From Candidatus Nanopelagicaceae bacterium (GTDB lineage: Bacteria; Actinomycetota; Actinomycetes; Nanopelagicales; Nanopelagicaceae), in contig SHVK01000004.1 of NCBI GenBank assembly GCA_009694285.1, forward strand, positions 1 to 64,000: 64,000 bases of DNA, given 5' to 3'. The notes beneath the pieces are model-generated. The model saw only the letters and a program-made list of their open reading frames with translations. It had not been told where the DNA came from and did no database searches. Numbering within the stretch: the first letter of the stretch is position 1; every line of letters begins with the position of its first letter. The position numbers and the translations under genes are program-made. Below, one piece after another: positions 55,953-64,000 of this stretch.

Positions 55953-56051
55953 TTATTTAGCGTTTCGTCTTTGAATTCTGGTGCGCTTTAGCAACTTCTT
56001 ATGTTTTTTCTTAGCCATTCTTTTGCGACGCTTCTTGATTACTGAACCCAC
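55953..56051 (-). CDS. Small ribosomal protein bS22 (AURKAIP1/COX24-domain, 32 aa)
   Basis: Reading the minus strand from GTG 56051 gives a 32-residue, very basic peptide: [18 protein letters not shown], then [14 protein letters not shown]. It matches actinobacterial bS22, the small-subunit protein known from mycobacterial ribosome structures, nearly residue for residue as I recall it. AAGGGAG lies 7 bases upstream. In mycobacteria this tiny gene is a neighbour of proC; here proC is 1.4 kb upstream on the same strand, which supports the call. It is too short for ordinary gene finding. Confidence 0.9.
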   Translation of the reverse strand: MGSVIKKRRKRMAKKKHKKLLKRTRIQRRNAK

Positions 56052-56164
56052 GTATCACTCCCTTAGAAACTTTTTGTAACTGCCGATTGAAGAATTTTAA
56101 TTAGGGTCAGAGATTACCCTGTTGGGAGAAGAGTTCTAAATTGTAGATATTTAGCCCTAAAACC
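56052..56164. other. Spacer upstream of bS22
   Basis: This 113-base spacer between the beta-propeller gene and bS22 contains a small hairpin, AGGGT (56103-56107) with ACCCT (56116-56120), and the bS22 ribosome binding site. The hairpin may end the upstream transcript, but no T run follows on the minus strand. No other feature is seen. Confidence 0.35.
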
Positions 56165-57475
56165 CTAAAATGGGAGCTGGGCCAAGACAAATGTGCCGTC
56201 ATCGGCACGAATTGCCACACAGGTACCCAGGCCAGCTTGAGATCGTAAGCCAAGGATTTCGGAACTCAGCGGAATGCGTCCACCAAATACCGGGTCACCC
56301 TTTTTATCAAATTGATACACCACCACATCCCCCGCTTTGGCTTTCAAGAGTGCGTTGGTTTGTGTGGTTAGCACAGCAACCGCCGATGAGTTATTGAGTG
56401 CAGCACTTGCTCCTTTATACCGCTTACTCCACAGCACCAAGCCAGTGCTTGAGAACTGGGAAATTACTACCTCAGTTAAATTTTTAGTTAATGAGGTTCC
56501 CCCAACGGTTAAATTTCCCGAAGCGCTATTCCAAGCACGTGTTGCACCTACGCCATTACTTCTAACAACTTTCAATATCTTGCCATCGGCCGGTGAAACA
56601 TTAAGAATAATTCCATCTACTTTTCCAATTACCGGTTTTTTCGCAAGTACTTCTGCACTGTGGCCAACTAAAGTTAGAGTTTTATCTTTATTTAAGACTC
56701 CAGAAGCTAAAGTTGTGGCAGATTTTCCAAAATAAAATTTTGTTCCAAATTCACCTGCACTCGTAAGTGATTGCATGAAAGAACGTTTGCCGCCAGTCTT
56801 GGTGATTTCAATTCCAATTAAATACACGACCGCGCTACCAGGAATAATGGCAGTTACATATCCAAAATTATTTAACTCAATTGCAAAGCTATTGAGCAGC
56901 ACTCCACTTTTATCTACTTGCGTAACAGTTACAAACTTTAAATCTTTTCGAATGGGTTTGACTATTTGTGCAGTGACCGTATCGGGGTTCAAAGTTTGCA
57001 CTGTTGGAGTTTGATTACTTTGAATTGGTTGCGGTTCAACAGAGGGAGATGAACTATCCGGAGAGAGTAAAGTAGTTGGATTTCTCTCACTTTGTGCCAA
57101 TCCCGCAATCCAAATTTGCTCTTTTGAATCCACAGCGATTGCTGTTGCGACATCATCTTCCGATGTTCCAACCCGAAGTGACCAAACATTCCCTCCTGAA
57201 GAATCAAAAGCACTAACCCATGAATCAAGACCACCTAAAGAACCTAAAGAACCTAAAGAACCTAAAGGAGTGGTGCCAAGAAAATCTCCAACCACATTGC
57301 CTGCAACTACCCAATTCTTTTTGGTAGAAGTTAGCCCAATAATTTCGTCATTTTGATTGCCAGAAATTGTCGTACTAAAAAATGGGAGCACCACTTTTGG
57401 TGAAAAAGTTGCTGCATAAGCGTTTGAAGTAAATAAGAGTGAAAAAGCTACCGCTATAAAAAGTGCTCGTCTCAG
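56165..57475 (-). CDS. Secreted SBBP-like beta-propeller protein, probable CTG start
   Basis: From the first standard start (GTG, 57394) the product is 409 residues and lacks a signal. Extending upstream in frame from CTG at 57473-57475 adds 27 residues, RRALFIAVAFSLLFTSNAYA then ATFSPK, a textbook signal peptide with AYA cleavage site. AGGGG lies about 9 bases before the CTG, and a TGA in frame closes anything further upstream; no ATG, GTG or TTG is available between. The mature protein has SBBP-type blades (LDSWVSAFDSSGGNVWSLRV, TAIAVDSKEQIWIAGLAQ) and a Thr/Pro/Gln linker (SVEPQPIQSNQTPTVQT). A GSLGSLGSLGG run is encoded by 9-bp tandem repeats. It is exported, and its partner is unknown. 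It starts 7 bases after the proC stop, so it may be coupled to proC. Confidence 0.75.
   Translation of the reverse strand: MRRALFIAVAFSLLFTSNAYAATFSPKVVLPFFSTTISGNQNDEIIGLTSTKKNWVVAGNVVGDFLGTTPLGSLGSLGSLGGLDSWVSAFDSSGGNVWSLRVGTSEDDVATAIAVDSKEQIWIAGLAQSERNPTTLLSPDSSSPSVEPQPIQSNQTPTVQTLNPDTVTAQIVKPIRKDLKFVTVTQVDKSGVLLNSFAIELNNFGYVTAIIPGSAVVYLIGIEITKTGGKRSFMQSLTSAGEFGTKFYFGKSATTLASGVLNKDKTLTLVGHSAEVLAKKPVIGKVDGIILNVSPADGKILKVVRSNGVGATRAWNSASGNLTVGGTSLTKNLTEVVISQFSSTGLVLWSKRYKGASAALNNSSAVAVLTTQTNALLKAKAGDVVVYQFDKKGDPVFGGRIPLSSEILGLRSQAGLGTCVAIRADDGTFVLAQLPF
57234..57269. repeat. 9-bp tandem repeat in the beta-propeller gene
   Basis: CCTAAAGAA is present three times (57234-57260) and then once as CCTAAAGGA (57261-57269). 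On the coding strand this encodes repeated Gly-Ser-Leu. Unit number can change without breaking the frame. Confidence 0.9.
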
Positions 57476-57481
57476 CTTTGC

Positions 57482-58285
57482 TCACCCCTGAGCTAATTCG
57501 CGCGAACGATCACGCGCTGCCAAAAGTGCGGCACTAAATATCTCGTGAATTCCGCGTTCATTTAAAGTTTTAAGTGCAGCAGCAGTTGTCCCATTTGGAC
57601 TTGTAACATTTTCGCGCAAAGTAGTTGGTGTTTTCCCTGAATCTCGCAACATCGTTGCAGCACCGTAAATAGTCTGGATACTTAATTGATGTGCATCCTC
57701 AGGTGTCAGGCCTAACTCAATTCCAGCTGCAACCATTGCTTCGATTATTAGAAAAAAGTAAGCCGGTCCTGATCCACTTAGTGCAGTAACTGCGTCTTGC
57801 AAATGCTCTTCAACGCGAATCACTTTGCCTGTGCCATTTAATAGTTTTTCGGCGAGCGCTAAATCTTTTTCACTGCAATGAGTGCCCCCAGAAATGGCTG
57901 CCATTCCCTCACCAACTAATGCTGGGGTATTTGGCATTACTCGGATAACTGGAACGCGCTTGCCTTTGAGTCCAGCTTCGATGCCAGCAATCTTTTTACC
58001 CGCTGCAAGACTAATAAGTACAGTATCTGCAGAGATGTGATCTGAAATTTCGGCAACGCTCGTCACCAAATCTTGAGGTTTAACGATTAAAAATATTGCC
58101 GCGAACTCTGATACTGCCGCAATGCCGGAAAGCTCACCAACACCATATTGTGCACAAATCTCTTTACTTCGCTCTTGCCGCTTTTCTAATATCGAAATAG
58201 AACTGGGCACGGTTCCTGATTTTATGAGTCCGGCGATAATCGCCTCTCCCATTGCACCAGCGCCGATGATCAATATCTGGCTCAT
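57482..58285 (-). CDS. proC: Pyrroline-5-carboxylate reductase
   Basis: The 267-residue NADPH enzyme makes proline from pyrroline-5-carboxylate. It has the Rossmann motif ILIIGAGAMGEAIIAGLIKSG, IFLIVKPQDL, VIRVMPNTPALVGEGMAAIS (20 residues) and the C-terminal ALSGSGPAYFFLIIEAM and TSPNGTTAAAL, all typical. The start ATG 58285 gives the usual length; a longer frame to 58345 lacks similarity. The secreted beta-propeller gene follows 6 bases later. Confidence 0.95.
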   Translation of the reverse strand: MSQILIIGAGAMGEAIIAGLIKSGTVPSSISILEKRQERSKEICAQYGVGELSGIAAVSEFAAIFLIVKPQDLVTSVAEISDHISADTVLISLAAGKKIAGIEAGLKGKRVPVIRVMPNTPALVGEGMAAISGGTHCSEKDLALAEKLLNGTGKVIRVEEHLQDAVTALSGSGPAYFFLIIEAMVAAGIELGLTPEDAHQLSIQTIYGAATMLRDSGKTPTTLRENVTSPNGTTAAALKTLNERGIHEIFSAALLAARDRSRELAQG

Positions 58286-58402
58286 AAGGCAGAGCCTACA
58301 ACGCCAACATCTCGACAGGTCGGTAAGCCAACTTAAAGCCAGCACCCACCCAATTCCTACCGATGTAACCAGAACCTAAAAAAGCCTCTACCCTTGTGCC
58401 TT

Positions 58403-59236
58403 ATGCCTGAGGTAGTAATTGATTTCCCGCGCGACTGGGTTGAATTTGATAACCCTGCAGATCCATTTGGTGAGCGTTTTCGTTGTGATTTAACTTGGCT
58501 TACCTCTAATTGGACCTGTATTTATGGCAATGGTTGTAAGGGAATTTACGCTGATCGTCCTAATGATGGATGTTGTTCTGAAGGTGCGCTTTACTCTGGT
58601 AAAAAAGATGAAGAGCGCGTCCTTAAATTTGCTAAAAAATTAAAAAAATCTCAATGGCAATACTTTGACAAAGCCCAACCTAAGAAAAAAGGTGGCAAAT
58701 TAAAGATCTCTGAAGTAGATGAAGATGGTGAACGAAAAACTCGAAAAGTAGAAGAGGGTTGCATCTTCTTAAATCGAAAAGGTCATACTGCTGAAGGTTT
58801 CACTGGGGATTTTGGTTGCGTTCTACACCATCTTGCTCAAAGCGAAGGTGTCCACTTTGTTAAGACAAAGCCTGATGTATGTTGGCAATTACCAATTCGC
58901 CGGAGTTTTGAAAAAGTTGATCTCGGCGATGATGTAGAAGTGTCAGTCACAGTTATAGGTGAATATGAAAGTCGCGGTTGGGGACCTGGTGGAGAAGATT
59001 TTCACTGGTACTGCACCAGTAACTCTGACGCACATGTTGGCAAAGATCCGGTCTACATCTCAAATGAAGCAGAACTTACTGAATTGATGGGCAAAAAAGC
59101 TTATGCGGAATTGAAGCAGATTTGCGATGCTCGGATGGAAATCAAACGAGCTGCATCTCCCAAATTGTTGCCATTTCTACTTGAGCATCCAGCCACGACT
59201 TTAGCTCGCAAAGAGGCTGCCGCAAGGATTCAATAG
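58403..59236 (+). CDS. Cysteine-rich protein of unknown function (distant DUF3109/YkgJ-like Cys pattern)
   Basis: The 277-residue protein has a cysteine-rich N-terminal part: FRCDLTW, WTCIYGNGCKG and NDGCCSEGALYSG, then EEGCIFLNRKGH, GDFGCVLHHLA and PDVCWQLPIRR. The CDL...GCCSEGA arrangement recalls the metal- or Fe-S-binding cysteine clusters of DUF3109/YkgJ proteins. The match is loose, so function is not assigned. A Lys-rich segment (KAQPKKKGGKLKI) interrupts the domain. The C-terminal third is helical and basic. ATG 58403 is preferred over TTG 58394. It is divergent from proC and 33 bases before radA. Confidence 0.6.
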   Translation: MPEVVIDFPRDWVEFDNPADPFGERFRCDLTWLTSNWTCIYGNGCKGIYADRPNDGCCSEGALYSGKKDEERVLKFAKKLKKSQWQYFDKAQPKKKGGKLKISEVDEDGERKTRKVEEGCIFLNRKGHTAEGFTGDFGCVLHHLAQSEGVHFVKTKPDVCWQLPIRRSFEKVDLGDDVEVSVTVIGEYESRGWGPGGEDFHWYCTSNSDAHVGKDPVYISNEAELTELMGKKAYAELKQICDARMEIKRAASPKLLPFLLEHPATTLARKEAAARIQ

Positions 59237-59269
59237 CAAAAGGTCAGTTGTAAGTCGTACTCTTAGAAC

Positions 59270-60631
59270 ATGGCAAAAGCATCGCTCAAAGAGCCCTTCC
59301 GCTGTTCAGAATGCGGTTGGAGCACCTCTAAGTGGGTAGGTCGATGCGGCGAATGTCAGGCGTGGGGCAGCATTGATGAGGGAACTCGCAAACTTAATGT
59401 TGTAGCCGCAGGGGCGGTCACTGCGACTGCGCGCCCAATTGGTGAAGTTGATTTAGCCGCAGCGCAATCTCGATCAAGTGGTGTCGCAGAGTTAGATCGC
59501 ACCCTTGGTGGTGGATTAGTTCCTGGTGCTGTTGTTTTACTTGCCGGTGAACCTGGAGTTGGAAAATCTACTTTGCTCTTAACTGTTGCGGCAGAGAGCG
59601 CACGCACTGGCTTAACTGCACTTTATGTAACAGGTGAAGAATCCACAGCGCAAGTTAGATTGCGTGCCGAACGCCTTTCCGCAATTCATCCATCACTTTG
59701 GTTAGCTGCTGAAAATGAATTAAGTGCTGTTGTTGCACATATTGATGCGGTAAAACCGGATTTATTAATTATTGACTCAATCCAAACAATGGCTAGTGCT
59801 GCAATTGAAGGATCCCCTGGTGGCGTCACCCAAGTTCGCGAAGTTGCAAATACTGCAATTAGAATCGCGAAAGATCGTGGAATAACCGTAATTTTAGTTG
59901 GTCACGTTACAAAAGATGGATCAATCGCCGGCCCAAGATTACTCGAACATTTAGTAGATGTGGTGCTTAATTTTGAAGGAGATCGCCATTCACGGTTGCG
60001 GTTAGTCAGATCAATCAAAAATCGATTTGGGGCAACAGATGAAGTTGGATGTTTTGATTTACATGATGGCGGAATCTCAGGTGTAACTGATCCAAGCGGA
60101 CTTTTCACAACTCGTCATGCCGAACCTGTTCCGGGAACTTGCGTCACAGTTGCACTTGAGGGTCGGCGAGCACTTGTTGCCGAAATTCAAGCATTAGTCG
60201 GAGTTGAAAAAGATCGTGATTATGGAAACGCCCGTCGAGTTACCAGTGGATTAGATAGTGCTCGAACCGCAATGACACTTGCAGTTTTAGAGTTACGTGC
60301 AAATACAAAATTAGCCGGGCGAGATGTTTATGTAGCAACAGTTGGCGGAATGAAATTAACCGAACCAGCTGCTGATCTTGCTGCCGCACTTGCGGTCGCC
60401 TCTGCAGCGGTCGGTTTAGCCCTGCCCGCAGATTTAATTGCCATTGGTGAAGTTGGACTTGCCGGAGAAATCAGAAAAGTAACGGGTAGTCAACAACGGA
60501 TAGTTGAGGCAGCCCGACTCGGATTTAAGCGCGCATTAATTCCGGCCGGAAGTGATATCAAAGTTGCTGGAATTGAAATTGTTGAAGTGCACCGGATATC
60601 TCAAGCTCTTGAAAAAGTGAAACTTTTATAG
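59270..60631 (+). CDS. radA: DNA repair protein RadA (Sms)
   Basis: The 453-residue protein has the four-Cys zinc finger (Cys 12, 15, 26, 29 in FRCSECGW and VGRCGECQAWG), the Walker A motif GEPGVGKST at residues 93-101, the RadA motif IKNRFGATDEVGCF, and a Lon-like C-terminal domain ending GEVGLAGEIRKVTGSQQRI. It is a DnaB-like branch-migration helicase in homologous recombination. It is convergent with the DoxX-Rieske gene, 2 bases away. Confidence 0.96.
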   Translation: MAKASLKEPFRCSECGWSTSKWVGRCGECQAWGSIDEGTRKLNVVAAGAVTATARPIGEVDLAAAQSRSSGVAELDRTLGGGLVPGAVVLLAGEPGVGKSTLLLTVAAESARTGLTALYVTGEESTAQVRLRAERLSAIHPSLWLAAENELSAVVAHIDAVKPDLLIIDSIQTMASAAIEGSPGGVTQVREVANTAIRIAKDRGITVILVGHVTKDGSIAGPRLLEHLVDVVLNFEGDRHSRLRLVRSIKNRFGATDEVGCFDLHDGGISGVTDPSGLFTTRHAEPVPGTCVTVALEGRRALVAEIQALVGVEKDRDYGNARRVTSGLDSARTAMTLAVLELRANTKLAGRDVYVATVGGMKLTEPAADLAAALAVASAAVGLALPADLIAIGEVGLAGEIRKVTGSQQRIVEAARLGFKRALIPAGSDIKVAGIEIVEVHRISQALEKVKLL

Positions 60632-60633
60632 CA

Positions 60634-61557
60634 TTAAGCAGAAACAATGTATTCACCGCTGATCTGCACCGGAATCTCCGTTAATGCAGCACGAGTTGGT
60701 CCAGCGATTGCTTTTCCGTTTTGCAAAGGATCAAATCTTGCTCCATGACATGGACAGATTAATTCTTTGCTCGCTTGATCATAATCAACCGTACAACCTT
60801 GATGGGTACATACTGCCGAAAAAGCACAAACTGCATCGGTAGCAGTACGAATTAATATTCCTGGATCACCTGATGTAAGTTTAATTTGCAAAGCAGTACC
60901 AACATTTAAATCTGAAATTGCCACAATTGCATTAGCGGGGGCACCACCGCCTATCTTTGTCACAACTTTTGCTGCCGAGGATGCAATTCTTGCGGGCCTA
61001 GCAAATAAATTTCCTAATGCTGCAAATGCGATTGAGAGCACACCCACAACTCCAATACCAATAGCACCTCTTCGATCAACATTTAAAACTCTAGAAATTG
61101 TTCGCTTTCTTGGCAAAATTGCTAATGCAAAAACTAACCACATAATCAAATATGCAGTATTAGGGGCTAAGAAATATGGTGTTACATAGAATGACGATGA
61201 AAACCAAAGTAATGCTGAAAGTCCGGCACCAGCAATCGCTGCCAAAAATGGCAATACTCCAAAAAGAGTTGCTAAACCAATTGCTATTTCGCCAACCATC
61301 GTGCCAGCACCAACCAGAGTTGCGTGCTCAACCATCTTATTTAGTAGTGGTGAGATCGGAGATTGTTGCGCAAATCCGGCAAGTTGCTTACCAATATAGG
61401 TAGTGGCATCTGGATTTAGAAATCCTCCGTCAAGAGCCTTATCAAGACCAGCGTAAGTAAAAGTAATTCCCAGCCAAAAGCGCAATAAGCGCACGCTCCA
61501 ACTCTGGTGCGTCCAACTTTTAGCAACACCTGGTAAAAATTCTTGAACGCTACTCAT
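60634..61557 (-). CDS. DoxX/MauE-like membrane domain fused to a Rieske iron-sulfur domain
   Basis: The 307-residue protein is a fusion. Residues about 20-150 form four helices of the DoxX/DoxD type (LLRFWLGITFTYAGLDKALDG, GEIAIGLATLFGVLPFLAAI, WLVFALAILPRKRT). A further helix near 167-187 leads to a C-terminal Rieske domain with all ligands: Cys 251 and His 253 (CTHQGC) and Cys 269 and His 272 (CPCHG). The disulfide pair Cys 256 and Cys 271 marks a high-potential Rieske centre. The layout suggests a quinol- or thiol-linked electron carrier on the outer membrane face. AAGGAG precedes the start; the second of two ATG codons has better spacing. It follows the SDR gene by 5 bases. Confidence 0.85.
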   Translation of the reverse strand: MSSVQEFLPGVAKSWTHQSWSVRLLRFWLGITFTYAGLDKALDGGFLNPDATTYIGKQLAGFAQQSPISPLLNKMVEHATLVGAGTMVGEIAIGLATLFGVLPFLAAIAGAGLSALLWFSSSFYVTPYFLAPNTAYLIMWLVFALAILPRKRTISRVLNVDRRGAIGIGVVGVLSIAFAALGNLFARPARIASSAAKVVTKIGGGAPANAIVAISDLNVGTALQIKLTSGDPGILIRTATDAVCAFSAVCTHQGCTVDYDQASKELICPCHGARFDPLQNGKAIAGPTRAALTEIPVQISGEYIVSA

Positions 61558-61565
61558 CATGCTCC

Positions 61566-62354
61566 TTAAATAGGTGGCTCAAATATAAACAATGTTCCAG
61601 AGAATCCACCGTCAACTGGTATGGCGATACCAGTGACAAAATCCGAGGCTGCACTTCCTAAAAATGCGGCCACACCCTCAAAATCTGACTCCATTCCCCA
61701 CCTATTTGCCGGCGTGCGTTGTAGTACTTGCTGCTCAAGTCCAGGGATTGAACGGGATTGGGTTGTCATTTCAGTTTTCACCCATCCCGGCAGAACCGCA
61801 TTTACTTGAATATTATCCGCTCCCCAAGCTACTGCTAAAGATTTAGCTAATTGAACTACTGCACCTTTTGTAGCCGCATATGCGGAAGTTATTCCAAATC
61901 CAAAGATGCTTGTCATGGAGCCAATTGTGAGTATTTTTCCGCCACCACGCTTTTTCATTTCTGGATAAACGGCTTGGCAGCACTCAAAAACCGCAGTTAA
62001 ATTTGTATCTAAAACATCTTTCCAATCTGCTTTAGAAAAATCTTCTGGTTTTTTGCGAATATTAATACCGGCATTGGCTACTAAAATATCAATTGAGCCA
62101 AGTTTTGCAACTGTATCAATTACGGCTTGATCAATATCTGCTCGAATATTTACATCGACTTTAAATGCAACTGCGCGCACTCCAAGGGATTCAAGTTCAG
62201 CTACGGCTTTGGTACTTTTTTCGAGGTTGCGCGACCAGATCGCGATATTTGCACCAGATTTAGCAAATCCCCGCGCAAATCCAAGACCGATTCCACCATT
62301 TCCACCAGTGACTACGGCAACTTTGCCATGCAAGTCAAAGGCGGATGGGGTCAT
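61566..62354 (-). CDS. SDR family oxidoreductase
   Basis: The 262-residue short-chain dehydrogenase has the cofactor motif VVTGGNGGIGLGFARGFAKS, the NAG motif LVANAGINIRK, the catalytic Tyr-Lys in SAYAATKGAVVQLAKSLAV with upstream Ser in GSMTS, and the PG motif NAVLPGWVKTEM. The second-strand residues IWSRN suggest NADP(H). The substrate is unknown; 3-oxoacyl-ACP reductase or gluconate/glucose dehydrogenase types are closest by general look. It lies between clpC and the DoxX-Rieske gene on the same strand. Confidence 0.88.
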   Translation of the reverse strand: MTPSAFDLHGKVAVVTGGNGGIGLGFARGFAKSGANIAIWSRNLEKSTKAVAELESLGVRAVAFKVDVNIRADIDQAVIDTVAKLGSIDILVANAGINIRKKPEDFSKADWKDVLDTNLTAVFECCQAVYPEMKKRGGGKILTIGSMTSIFGFGITSAYAATKGAVVQLAKSLAVAWGADNIQVNAVLPGWVKTEMTTQSRSIPGLEQQVLQRTPANRWGMESDFEGVAAFLGSAASDFVTGIAIPVDGGFSGTLFIFEPPI

Positions 62355-62363
62355 TGATGAAAG

Positions 62364-64000
62364 TTAAACTGCTGGAGTTTCGGCCAGATCCTCAGGTGTG
62401 TTGGGTGTTGAAATCTTTGGTTCACCAGTAAAAGTGAACTTCGCGTCAACTCCTTCGCCTTCAGTATCAACAACGATAATTTCACCGGCTTTAAGTTCGC
62501 CAAATAAAATTTTCTCAGAAAGAATATCTTCAATCTCTCGTTGAATGGTCCGGCGTAATGGACGCGCTCCCATTACTGGATCATAACCGCGGGATGCGAG
62601 CAATTCCTTAGCAGAAGGTTTCAATTCGATACCCATATCTTTGGCTTTTAACCGCTCATCAAGTAACGCAATCATCAAATCAACAATTTGTACAATCTCT
62701 GTTTCTGTCAATTGATGGAAGACAACTATCTCGTCAATACGGTTCAAAAATTCTGGACGGAAATGCGCTTTAAGTTCATCAGTAACTTTATTGCGCATCC
62801 GCTCATAAGAGGTTTGTGAATCGCCACTGTTAGCAAAACCAAGTCCGGCACCCTTTGATATGTCACGAGTTCCAAGGTTTGTAGTCATGATGATGATTGT
62901 GTTTTTGAAATCTACAACGCGACCTTGCGCATCTGTTAAACGCCCATCTTCAAGAACTTGTAGCAAGGAGTTGAAGATATCTGGATGTGCTTTTTCAATC
63001 TCATCAAAGAGCACAACTGAGAATGGACGGCGCCGAACTTTCTCGGTGAGTTGTCCGCCTTCGTCATAACCAACATATCCTGGAGGTGAGCCAAATAACC
63101 GTGAAACAGTATGGCGTTCGGCGTACTCACTCATATCGAGTTGAATAAGTGCATCTGCATCACCAAATAAGAAACTAGCCAGAGTGCGGGATAGTTCAGT
63201 CTTACCAACCCCAGAAGGACCGGCGAAGATAAATGAGCCTCCTGGACGTTTAGGATCTTTCAATCCTGCTCGTGCTCGACGAATCGCTTGTGAAAGTGCC
63301 TTAATGGCTTGATCTTGGCCAATTACCCGTTTGTGTAATTCATCTTCCATGCGTAACAAACGTGAGGTCTCTTCCTCAGTCAACTTCACAATTGGAATTC
63401 CGGTAGCCGCAGCAAGAACTTCAGCAATCTCTTCTTCGCCAACAACTGAAACCTGGTCTAAATCCCCAGCTTTCCATTGCTTCTCGCGCTCACTTTTTTC
63501 TTGAATCAGAGTTTTTTCTTTATCCCGAAGTGAGGCTGCTTTTTCAAAATCTTGCCCATCAATTGCCGACTCTTTTTCGCGTCTAACATTTGCGATGCGA
63601 TCATCAAACTCACGTAAATCAGGTGGTGCTGTCATTCGCTTAATTCGAAGACGAGATCCGGCTTCATCAATAAGGTCAATCGCTTTATCTGGCAAGAAGC
63701 GATCTGAAACATAACGATCTGCCAAAGTAGCAGCCGCAACTAAGGCTGTATCTGTAATTGAAACATGGTGATGTGACTCGTAACGATCACGAAGTCCTTT
63801 TAAAATCTCGATAGTGTGAGTTACGGATGGTTCAGCAACTTGAATTGGCTGAAAACGTCGCTCAAGTGCAGCATCTTTTTCTAAATGTTTGCGGTATTCA
63901 TCAAGAGTTGTGGCACCAATTGTCTGAAGTTCGCCACGTGCCAACATAGGTTTCAAAATGCTTGCGGCATCAATTGCACCTTCTGCAGCACCTGCACCTA
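62364..64000 (-). CDS. clpC: ATP-dependent Clp protease ATPase subunit ClpC, 3' part (runs off right edge)
   Basis: The gene is cut by the window end; about 544 C-terminal codons are visible and the frame stays open to 64000. It begins in the first AAA+ domain ([20 protein letters not shown], 20 residues, then [12 protein letters not shown]) and continues with the UVR-like middle segment [20 protein letters not shown]. The second AAA+ domain has Walker [15 protein letters not shown], Walker [18 protein letters not shown], and the D2-small region [20 protein letters not shown]. ClpC unfolds proteins for ClpP1P2. The C-terminal tail is Thr/Pro-rich ([19 protein letters not shown]). Confidence 0.96.
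   Translation of the reverse strand, partial: GAGAAEGAIDAASILKPMLARGELQTIGATTLDEYRKHLEKDAALERRFQPIQVAEPSVTHTIEILKGLRDRYESHHHVSITDTALVAAATLADRYVSDRFLPDKAIDLIDEAGSRLRIKRMTAPPDLREFDDRIANVRREKESAIDGQDFEKAASLRDKEKTLIQEKSEREKQWKAGDLDQVSVVGEEEIAEVLAAATGIPIVKLTEEETSRLLRMEDELHKRVIGQDQAIKALSQAIRRARAGLKDPKRPGGSFIFAGPSGVGKTELSRTLASFLFGDADALIQLDMSEYAERHTVSRLFGSPPGYVGYDEGGQLTEKVRRRPFSVVLFDEIEKAHPDIFNSLLQVLEDGRLTDAQGRVVDFKNTIIIMTTNLGTRDISKGAGLGFANSGDSQTSYERMRNKVTDELKAHFRPEFLNRIDEIVVFHQLTETEIVQIVDLMIALLDERLKAKDMGIELKPSAKELLASRGYDPVMGARPLRRTIQREIEDILSEKILFGELKAGEIIVVDTEGEGVDAKFTFTGEPKISTPNTPEDLAETPAV

Overview
The window is a dense, AT-rich stretch of bacterial chromosome with an actinobacterial gene set. The indicators are a bS22-type 32-residue ribosomal protein beside proC, an XPB helicase with its helicase-associated partner, a full nuoA-N operon next to menaquinone genes, System II cytochrome c maturation, and a large clpC. 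The low GC, the very short spacers and many 1-14 bp gene overlaps point to a streamlined freshwater actinobacterium of the Nanopelagicales (acI) type. This placement is inference from gene content and base composition, not from a marker search.

Layout. 0-4.7 kb: a short ribosome hibernation factor, a long Ala-rich coiled-coil protein and a secreted protein with a Cys-containing basic tail. 4.8-14.1 kb: an accessory carbohydrate region with PsiE-like protein, GH116 glycosidase, GntR/FadR regulator, a sugar ABC importer (binding protein and two permeases, no ATPase), an FAD-dependent amine oxidoreductase, tRNA-Tyr and L-rhamnose mutarotase. 14.1-17.5 kb: tryptophan 2,3-dioxygenase and kynureninase, separated by a DUF4236/TPR gene and a tRNA-like gene with an abnormal anticodon arm and unusual flanking repeats. 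17.6-19 kb: yajQ and rarD. 19-35.1 kb: polyprenyl diphosphate synthase and the complete 14-gene complex I operon on the minus strand. 35.2-43.6 kb: menaquinone genes menG, menF, menD, menC, menB, menE and menA, plus bioY. 43.6-48 kb: cytochrome c maturation genes (ccsA, resB, ccdA, a ResA-like thioredoxin) and a histidine phosphatase. 48-53.5 kb: helicase-associated protein, M20 peptidase, XPB helicase, a glutaredoxin-like protein and a small unknown. 53.5-57.5 kb: a secreted metalloprotease-like protein, bS22, and a secreted beta-propeller protein that seems to start at CTG. 57.5-64 kb: proC, a Cys-rich unknown, radA, a DoxX-Rieske fusion, an SDR and the 3' part of clpC running off the right edge.

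The central 19-48 kb block works together. Polyprenyl synthase and the Men enzymes make menaquinone, complex I reduces it with NADH, and the CcsA/ResB/CcdA/ResA set matures the cytochromes c used downstream. The 5-13 kb block looks like a regulated sugar-scavenging unit. The 14-17 kb block can degrade tryptophan to N-formylkynurenine and cleave kynurenine, with the formamidase step not encoded here.

The most unusual points are the tRNA-like gene at 15.99-16.07 kb with its duplicated and inverted flanks, the Ala-rich protein at 0.7-2.7 kb, the probable CTG start that restores a signal peptide at 57.47 kb, and in-frame 9-bp tandem repeats in three genes. No CRISPR array, insertion sequence, integrase or phage gene was seen.
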